This document shows, in pieces, positions 31,871 through 36,846 of a stretch of 36,846 bases of DNA. Source of the stretch: LMUY01 sp964242925 (GTDB lineage Bacteria; Pseudomonadota; Alphaproteobacteria; Acetobacterales; Acetobacteraceae). The number at the start of each line of letters is the position of its first letter. Positions within the stretch are counted from its first letter, which is position 1. A program made the position numbers and the translations under genes. The DNA lies in assembly GCA_964242925.1 (NCBI GenBank), contig CAXTBW010000035.1, forward strand, positions 1 to 36,846, given 5' to 3'. A model generated the notes under the pieces. That model saw only the letters and a list, made by a program, of their open reading frames with translations. It was not told the DNA's origin and did not search any database.

Positions 31871-32784
31871 GCGAGCAGGTTCTCCACCGTGTCGCGAAAG
31901 AATATCGCATAGGTCCGCGCCGTCACGAAGCCGACATGCGGGGTCGCGACCACGTTGTGCAACGTCCGCAGCGGGTGCTCCGCCGGCAGCGGCTCCGTGT
32001 CGAACACGTCCAGCGCGGCGCCCGCGATCGCCCCGCGCCGCAGCGCGTCCACCAGCGCCGCCTCGTCCACCAGCGGCCCGCGCGAGGTGTTCACGAGCCA
32101 GGCGGTCGGCTTCATCAGCGCCAGGTCCGCAGCGCCAACGATCCCGCGGGAGCGCTCCGACAGCACCAGGTGCACGGTCAGAATGTCCGACTCGCGCAGC
32201 AGCGTCGCCTTGTCGACCATGCGAACGCCCGCCGCCTGCGCCGCCTCCGCGGTCAGGTTCTGGCTCCACGCGATCACCTCCATGCCGAAGGCGTGCGCGA
32301 CCTTCGCCATGTCGCTGCCGATCTTGCCCAGCCCCATGATGCCGAGCGTGCTGCCGCGCAGGTCCAGGCCGACCCCGACCTGCCAGCCGCCGGTCCGCAA
32401 CGAGGCGACCTCCGCCGGGATGTGCCGCGCGGCGGCCATGATCAGCGCCCACGTCAGCTCCATCGCGCCGGACGGGCCGTAGCCGGTGCCGCTGACCACG
32501 ACGCCGCGCTGCTTGGCCGCGGCCAGGTCGATCGAGGCGTTGCGCGGCGCGTTGGAGCCGACGAAGCGCAGGTTCGGCAGGCGGCCGAAGAGGGCGGCGG
32601 TGAGCGGCGTGCGCTCCCGCATCACGCACACGGCGTCGAACGGCAGCAGCCGCGCCACCAACGCGTCGTCGTCGGCGAGGTGGTCGCGGAACACGCTCAC
32701 CTCCGCCCGCGCCTGGACCGCGGACCAGTCCGCCATCGACAGCGCCACGCCCTGGTAGTCGTCCAGCACCGCAATTCTCGTCAA
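31837..32784 (-). CDS. D-2-hydroxyacid dehydrogenase family protein
   Basis: 315 residues from a TTG with GAGGAGG about 6 nt upstream. An NAD(P)-dependent dehydrogenase with the catalytic trio of the family: Arg in LVNTSRGPLVDE, Glu in LDVFDTEPLP, and His in ATPHVGFVT. The Rossmann motif is TLGIMGLGKIGSDMAKVA. The SNAPRNASIDLAAAKQRGVVVSGTGYG block matches those annotated as 3-phosphoglycerate dehydrogenase-like, but no serine pathway genes are near. The 3' end overlaps the EnvC-like start by 34 bp. It is divergent from the flavin hydroxylase gene. Confidence 0.9.
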   Translation of the reverse strand: MTRIAVLDDYQGVALSMADWSAVQARAEVSVFRDHLADDDALVARLLPFDAVCVMRERTPLTAALFGRLPNLRFVGSNAPRNASIDLAAAKQRGVVVSGTGYGPSGAMELTWALIMAAARHIPAEVASLRTGGWQVGVGLDLRGSTLGIMGLGKIGSDMAKVAHAFGMEVIAWSQNLTAEAAQAAGVRMVDKATLLRESDILTVHLVLSERSRGIVGAADLALMKPTAWLVNTSRGPLVDEAALVDALRRGAIAGAALDVFDTEPLPAEHPLRTLHNVVATPHVGFVTARTYAIFFRDTVENLLAWLDGSPIRAM

Positions 32785-32796
32785 GCTTGCCTCCTC

Positions 32797-32826
32797 GTGA
32801 CCGTCGCGCCGCGCTTACGCTACAAT
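32797..32826 (+). promoter_or_regulatory. Candidate promoter of the flavin hydroxylase gene
   Basis: TACAAT at 32821-32826 is a good -10 box; GTGACC at 32797-32802 lies 18 bp upstream as a weaker -35. It sits in the 63-bp divergent gap before the ATG at 32848, which has GGGGGAAG upstream. Confidence 0.45.
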
Positions 32827-32847
32827 CTGCGGCGGGGGGAAGCGGCG

Positions 32848-34506
32848 ATGAGCATCGATTTCGCGTTCGCGACGCCGCCCGAGCTGCGCGGCGCCAGTTC
32901 GGCGCACCCGGTGGTGGTGGTCGGCGCCGGGCCGGTCGGGTTGTCGCTGGCCATCGACCTGGCGCAGGCCGGCCGCGCGGTCGTGCTGCTGGACGATGAC
33001 GGGCAGTTGGCGACCGGGTCGCGCGCGATCTGCTTCGCCAAGCGCACGCTGGAGGTGATGGACCGCCTCGGCTGCGGCGAGCGGATGGCGGCCAAGGGGG
33101 TGAAGTGGCAGGTCGGCCGCGTGTTCCTGCGCGGCCACGAGCTGTACAGCTTCGACCTGCAGCCCGAGCCGGACCACCAGCGCCCGGCCTTCGTCAACCT
33201 GCAGCAATATCACGTCGAGGCGTTCCTGCTGGAGCGCGCCGCCGCATTGCCCGGCATCGACCTGCGCTGGCGCAGCCGTGTGGTGGGCGCGGCGTCCGCC
33301 CCGGGCGGCGTGAGCCTGCGCGTCGCCACGCCCGAGGGCGAGTACGCGTTGCGCTGCGACTGGCTGGTGGCCGCCGACGGCGCCCGCAGCGCGGTGCGCG
33401 GCCTGCTTGGGCTGCAGACGCAGGGCGAGACCTTCCGCGATCGCTTCCTGATCGCCGACGTGCGGATGACCGCGCCATTCCCCGCCGAGCGCTGGTTCTG
33501 GTTCGACCCGCCGTTCCACCCCGGGCAATCCGTGCTGCTGCACCGCCAGCCGGATGATTTGTGGCGCATCGACTTCCAGCTCGGCTGGGACGCCGATCCC
33601 GTGGCCGAGCGCCAGCCCGATCGGGTGATCCCCCGCGTGCGGGCGCTGCTGGGGCAGGGCGTGGCGTTCGAGTTGGAATGGGTGAGCATCTACACCTTCG
33701 CCTGCCAGCGCATGGCGCGCTTCCGCCACGGCCGGGTGTTGTTCGCCGGCGACGCCGCGCATGGCGTGAGCCCGTTCGGCGCGCGGGGCGCCAATAGCGG
33801 GGTGCAGGACGCGGACAACCTTGGCTGGAAGCTGCGCCTGGTGCTGGACGGGGCGCCCGACGCGTTGCTGGACAGCTACGCCGCCGAGCGCGAGGCCGCC
33901 GCCGACGAGAACATCCTCGCCTCGACCCGGTCGACCGACTTCATCACCCCGAAGACCGCGGTGAGCCGCCTGTTCCGCGATGCAGTCCTCGATCTCGCGC
34001 GCAAGCATCCGTTCGCGCGCGGCCTGGTGAACAGCGGCCGCCTGTCCGTCCCGTCGCGCTACGCGGCCAGCCCGTTGAACACCCCGGACGACGAGCCCTG
34101 GCCCGCCGGCCTGCCACCTGGTTCACCCCCCGCCGACGCGCCGCTGGCCGCTGGCTGGCTGCTGCAACGCCTCGCGCCAACCGCCTTCACCGTGCTGACC
34201 TGGGCCGCCGCCGACCCTCTCCCCGCAGTCGTCATGCCCGGACTTGATCCGGGCGCCCGCGCGGCGCCACCCGCACCAGCGCTGCCCGTCGAACCGCCAG
34301 TCGCCGTGGATGCCAGGGTCAAGCCCTGGCATGACGATACGCAAACGGTCCACCTCGACATCACCGCCCGCGAAGCGACCGCCCGCTACGACGCCCGCCC
34401 GGGCACGACCTACCTGCTGCGCCCGGATGGCCACGTCTGCGCCCGCTGGCGAAGGTTCGACCCGGGCGCCATCACCGCGGCACTCGCGCGGGCCAGCGCA
34501 TGCTGA
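32848..34506 (+). CDS. FAD-dependent aromatic hydroxylase, MhpA-like, carrying an in-frame repeat
   Basis: 552 residues. Class A flavoprotein monooxygenase: VVVVGAGPVGLSLAIDLAQAG (FAD ADP-binding), WLVAADGARSAVRGLL (DG motif), and GRVLFAGDAAHGVSPFGARGANSGVQDADNL (GD motif). The overall pattern resembles 3-(3-hydroxyphenyl)propionate hydroxylases; the real substrate is unknown. Around residues 461-497 the protein contains VVMPGLDPGARAAPPAP...DARVKPWHDD, encoded by a family 1 palindromic repeat (34230-34336), after which the normal C-terminal fold resumes (TVHLDITAREATARYDARPG...LLRPDGHVCARW). The neighbouring DUF2783 gene overlaps its end by 7 nt, a common pairing. Confidence 0.88.
   Translation: MSIDFAFATPPELRGASSAHPVVVVGAGPVGLSLAIDLAQAGRAVVLLDDDGQLATGSRAICFAKRTLEVMDRLGCGERMAAKGVKWQVGRVFLRGHELYSFDLQPEPDHQRPAFVNLQQYHVEAFLLERAAALPGIDLRWRSRVVGAASAPGGVSLRVATPEGEYALRCDWLVAADGARSAVRGLLGLQTQGETFRDRFLIADVRMTAPFPAERWFWFDPPFHPGQSVLLHRQPDDLWRIDFQLGWDADPVAERQPDRVIPRVRALLGQGVAFELEWVSIYTFACQRMARFRHGRVLFAGDAAHGVSPFGARGANSGVQDADNLGWKLRLVLDGAPDALLDSYAAEREAAADENILASTRSTDFITPKTAVSRLFRDAVLDLARKHPFARGLVNSGRLSVPSRYAASPLNTPDDEPWPAGLPPGSPPADAPLAAGWLLQRLAPTAFTVLTWAAADPLPAVVMPGLDPGARAAPPAPALPVEPPVAVDARVKPWHDDTQTVHLDITAREATARYDARPGTTYLLRPDGHVCARWRRFDPGAITAALARASAC
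34230..34336. repeat. Family 1 palindromic repeat inside a coding sequence
   Basis: Ends are CGTCATGCCCGGACTTGATC...and...GGTCAAGCCCTGGCATGACG, inverted relative to each other. 107 bp from end to end. Translated in frame as VMPGLDPG...VDARVKPWHDD, the same peptide motifs encoded by other copies (compare MAGLDPATHG at 387). Confidence 0.85.
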
Positions 34507-34679
34507 TCACCACCCCCAACCTGGCCGAGCCCGACGACTTCTACCAGGCGCTGATCGACGCTCATCGCAGCCTGACCGAAGCCGAAAGCCACGCCTTCAA
34601 CGCCCGCCTGATCCTGCTGCTGGCCAACCACATCGGCGACCTCGAAGTCCTGCGGGAAGCATTGGCGGCTGCGGCCTGA
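34500..34679 (+). CDS. DUF2783 domain protein
   Basis: 59 residues, starting MLITTPNLAEPDDFYQALID and ending before TGA at 34677-34679. The sequence D-D-F-Y-Q-A-L-I-x-A-H and ARLILLLANHIGDLEVLREAL match DUF2783, small proteins typically encoded directly after MhpA-like flavin hydroxylases. The ATG lies 7 bp inside the hydroxylase gene in another frame, indicating coupling. A role as an accessory subunit or stabiliser of the hydroxylase is inferred from this constant linkage. It is convergent with the hydrolase gene, stop codons adjoining. Confidence 0.85.
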   Translation: MLITTPNLAEPDDFYQALIDAHRSLTEAESHAFNARLILLLANHIGDLEVLREALAAAA

Positions 34680-35753
34680 TCACTCCTGGCGCAGGAACGC
34701 AGTCAAGATCGCCGCGACCCGCTCGGGCTGTTCCTGCTGCACCCAGTGGCCGGCGCCAGCCACCAGCTCCACCGCGCGCATGTCCGTGCACGCCTGGGTC
34801 CGCATCCGCTCCAGCGCGCGCGGGACCTGCTGCACGCCCCAATCGCTCGACCCGGCGATGAACATCGACGGCACGTCGATCGTGCGCCCTGCGAACAGGT
34901 CCAGATCGGCGTTCACGCCCTCGGTTCCGCAGCGGTACCATTGCAGCCCGCCGCCGAACCCGGTGCGCGCGAAGGCATCCGCATAGACCGCCAGCTCCGC
35001 GTCCGGCAGCCACGCGGCGGCGAAGCCGGGCATGTGCGGCGCCACCGTCTCCGGCATCGTCTGGTCCAAGTCCATGATGTAGTAGGTCGGCATCTCCGCG
35101 AGTGCTTCCGCGGTCCAGCCGGCCAGGGGATAGGGCGTGTTGCCAGGCCAGTCGGCGCTCTTCACGTGGTAGTAGCCGCGCAGGAAGGCGTGCATGCCCT
35201 GCGGCGGCTGGTCCATGTCGCGAGGCGCCTGCCGCGTTGAGTAGTAAAGTTGATAGTGCTTGCGCGGCCGCGGCAGACGGGCCAGCGCGTCGTGCACGGG
35301 GTCGACGGTCGTGGCGCCAATGGCGGGCGGTCCCTTGAACGGCGCGCTCATCAACGCCAGCCGGTGGAACACATCCGGCCGCGCCAGGGCGCACACCGCG
35401 GCCACGGGCGCGCCGAAATCATGGCCCACCACTGCCGCCGACCGGTGGCCCAACGCCGCCAACAGGGCCATCACGTCGCGCGCCAGGTTCAGCAGGCGGA
35501 ACGGTCGCAGGTCGCCATCGTAGCCGCCGTCCCAACCGGTGGTCGCGCCGTAGCCGCGCTGGTCAGGCGCCACGACGTGGAACCCGGCTTCGGCCAGCGG
35601 CGCCATCACCTTGCGCCAGGAATACGCCAGCTCGGGGAAGCCGTGCAGCAGCAGCAGCGCGGGATGCGCCGGGTCGCCGGCCTCCAGCACGTGCATCGCC
35701 AGACCGTTGATGCCGGGAAGGATACGGGACCGGATGCCGGACGGAAGGTTCAA
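34680..35753 (-). CDS. Alpha/beta hydrolase, epoxide hydrolase-like
   Basis: 357 residues from a TTG at 35753; the first in-frame ATG (residue 20) would cut the first beta strands. Canonical elements: LLLLHGFPELAYSWRKV (HGFPE oxyanion motif), APDQRGYGATTGW (lid and Arg/Gly signature), VVGHDFGAPVA (nucleophile Asp in G-H-D-F-G), and LVAGAGHWVQQEQPERV (catalytic His). The Asp nucleophile and HGxP motif favour epoxide hydrolase over haloalkane dehalogenase (typically H-G-x-P-x-x-x-Y). In this neighbourhood it could handle hydroxylation products, but it lies on the opposite strand. The upstream small secreted gene ends 4 bp before it. Confidence 0.87.
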   Translation of the reverse strand: MNLPSGIRSRILPGINGLAMHVLEAGDPAHPALLLLHGFPELAYSWRKVMAPLAEAGFHVVAPDQRGYGATTGWDGGYDGDLRPFRLLNLARDVMALLAALGHRSAAVVGHDFGAPVAAVCALARPDVFHRLALMSAPFKGPPAIGATTVDPVHDALARLPRPRKHYQLYYSTRQAPRDMDQPPQGMHAFLRGYYHVKSADWPGNTPYPLAGWTAEALAEMPTYYIMDLDQTMPETVAPHMPGFAAAWLPDAELAVYADAFARTGFGGGLQWYRCGTEGVNADLDLFAGRTIDVPSMFIAGSSDWGVQQVPRALERMRTQACTDMRAVELVAGAGHWVQQEQPERVAAILTAFLRQE

Positions 35754-35757
35754 GGGG

Positions 35758-36144
35758 CTAACGGTTGTTCATCTGCCGCTTCTGGTCTTCCCAGGCCTGG
35801 CGGTAATCGTAGGTCGGGTAGAACTCGGTGTGGTAGCCGCCCCACGCGCTGGTCTCCACGACGCGGTTCACCTCACGCAGCTTGTCCGCGGGCACCCGCA
35901 GCGTGACGACCTGGCCGATCCCCATCAGCACGTAGAACGACACGATCTCCACTCCCGGCGGCGGGAAGGTCTTGTACCAGCCGGTCTGCCGCAGATGCTC
36001 GTTGATCTCCGGCAGCGTCTTGGTCTCGTCGTGGCGCAGAAAGATCGTCAGCAGTAACGATCCGGCGTGGTCCGGGTCCGGCGCAGGTTGGGCGCGGGCC
36101 AACGTCAGGCTCGCCAGCAACAGCAGCGCGGCCAGCCTCTTCAT
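35758..36144 (-). CDS. Small secreted protein of unknown function
   Basis: 128 residues with a signal peptide (KRLAALLLLASLTLARAQPAP, cleavage likely after ARA). The mature part is about 105 residues: SLLLTIFLRHDETKTLPEINEHLRQTGWYKTFPPPGVEIVSFYVLMGIGQVVTLRVPADKLREVNRVVE, ending with a Tyr-rich GGYHTEFYPTYDYRQAWEDQKRQ. The alternation of beta strand and helix resembles a small ferredoxin-like alpha/beta sandwich, but I recognise no family. It is between the LysR gene and the hydrolase on the same strand with short gaps (10 and 4 bp), so it may belong to a LysR-hydrolase unit. Confidence 0.75.
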   Translation of the reverse strand: MKRLAALLLLASLTLARAQPAPDPDHAGSLLLTIFLRHDETKTLPEINEHLRQTGWYKTFPPPGVEIVSFYVLMGIGQVVTLRVPADKLREVNRVVETSAWGGYHTEFYPTYDYRQAWEDQKRQMNNR

Positions 36145-36154
36145 GCCAAATCCC

Positions 36155-36846
36155 TCAAGCGAGCGCCTGCATCTCGGCCAGCAGGAAGTCGCGGAACACC
36201 GCCACCCGCTTGGAATTCCGCAGCTCCTCCGGGTAGACGAAGAACACGTCCACCTTCGGCGGCTTCAGGTCGGGCAGGATGGGCTGCAATCCCTCTAGCT
36301 CCTCGGTCATCCAGTTGGGCAGCGCCGCGATGCCGACGCCGGCCTGCACCGCCATCGCCATCGCGTGCAGGGAGTTCACCTCCAGCAACGCGCGGCGCGG
36401 CTGGCCTGCGCGGCGCCCGGCCGTCGCCAGCCAGTTGATGTCGGCCACCGGCGGGCGGTAGTCGCCGAACAGAATGAGCGCGTGATCGTCCAGCTCCTCC
36501 GGCCGGGTGGGCGTGCCAGCGGCTGCGAGGTAGGCTTTCGACGCCATGATCTGCCAGCGGATCGTCATCAGGTGGCGCTGCACCAGGTCCGGCTGCTTCG
36601 GCGGGTGCATCCGGATGGCCACGTCGGCCTCCCGCATCGCCAGGTCCAGATCCGAGTCGTCCAGCAGCAGCACCATCGACACGTCCGGGTACTTGGCCAG
36701 GAAGCCGCCCACGCGCGTGGCCAGCCAGTGCGAGCCGAAGCCGACGGTGGTCGTCACCTTGATGCGCCCCGTCGGCTTCTCCTTGCTCTCGGTCAGCAGC
36801 GCCTCGGTCATCGCCAGCTTGGCGAACACGTCGCGCACGGTGCGGT
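36155..36846 (-). CDS. LysR-family transcriptional regulator, C-terminal part (5' end outside window)
   Basis: About 230 residues of the effector-binding domain; the helix-turn-helix lies past the end of the window. Recognised from GRIKVTTTVGFGSHWLATRVGGFLAKYPDVSMVLLLDDSDLDLAMREADVAIRM, the classic LysR segment leading into the first Rossmann-like subdomain, then LQPILPDLKPPKVDVFFVYPEELRNSKRVAVFRDFLLAEMQ at the end. It is the first in a minus-strand group with the small secreted protein and the hydrolase, so it may regulate them or be a chance neighbour. Confidence 0.88.
   Translation of the reverse strand, partial: RTVRDVFAKLAMTEALLTESKEKPTGRIKVTTTVGFGSHWLATRVGGFLAKYPDVSMVLLLDDSDLDLAMREADVAIRMHPPKQPDLVQRHLMTIRWQIMASKAYLAAAGTPTRPEELDDHALILFGDYRPPVADINWLATAGRRAGQPRRALLEVNSLHAMAMAVQAGVGIAALPNWMTEELEGLQPILPDLKPPKVDVFFVYPEELRNSKRVAVFRDFLLAEMQALA

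Overview
The window is 36.8 kb of GC-rich bacterial chromosome, densely coded on both strands. Gene content and order point to an alphaproteobacterium, most likely Rhodospirillales/Acetobacteraceae (inference). Pointers are the run bamE / ubiquinol-cytochrome c chaperone / DUF177 / rpmF / plsX / fabH / ihfA / merR / tRNA-Pro, the run ctpA / divergent polysaccharide deacetylase / rppH, a bacterial ELM1-family protein, and two families of dispersed palindromic repeats of the kind common in alphaproteobacterial genomes. There is no phage, plasmid, transposase, CRISPR array or classical defence island. The window is mostly housekeeping, with a few small accessory modules.

Layout. 1-2976: 3' end of guaB, then a tightly overlapping HAD dehalogenase / rsmB / GNAT set. 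2973-6313: a TetR regulator divergent from OsmC-like, acyl-CoA-dehydrogenase-like and two-domain rhodanese genes, with an operator-like palindrome between. 6381-11510: bamE facing away from a conserved run covering cytochrome bc1 assembly, rRNA/ribosome (DUF177, L32), fatty acid and phospholipid initiation (plsX, fabH), IHF-alpha, a MerR regulator and tRNA-Pro(GGG). 11529-15258: DUF1194 VWA-like protein, a 400-bp repeat cluster, a class III aminotransferase, a small secreted protein and pyrE. 15415-19893: dispersed repeat, ELM1-like protein, tartrate/isopropylmalate-type dehydrogenase, a small unknown, glycerophosphodiesterase, DUF188 protein and an unknown gene. 19894-22218: an AT-richer spacer, gltA with its own promoter and terminator, and a degenerate SNase-like protein. 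22290-24294: CHAD protein and SixA-like phosphatase. 24380-26640: an SDR-like protein without the catalytic Tyr, overlapping an iron-sulfur (6-4) photolyase. 26682-32784: second long repeat, then a minus-strand run (MoxR ATPase, RppH, polysaccharide deacetylase, CtpA, EnvC-like, D-2-hydroxyacid dehydrogenase). 32848-36846: an MhpA-like flavin hydroxylase with DUF2783, an epoxide-hydrolase-like protein, a small secreted protein and a partial LysR regulator.

Most worth a second look: (1) the TetR-controlled OsmC/ACAD-like/rhodanese module, in which the OsmC-like and ACAD-like proteins lack a residue normally required for the family's textbook reaction; (2) a palindromic repeat lying in frame inside the flavin hydroxylase gene; (3) the Tyr-less SDR translationally coupled to the photolyase; (4) an unknown gene with a recognisable promoter, a perfect palindrome abutting its ribosome binding site, and coupling to a DUF188 gene. 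None of these is proven to be a new system from sequence alone.
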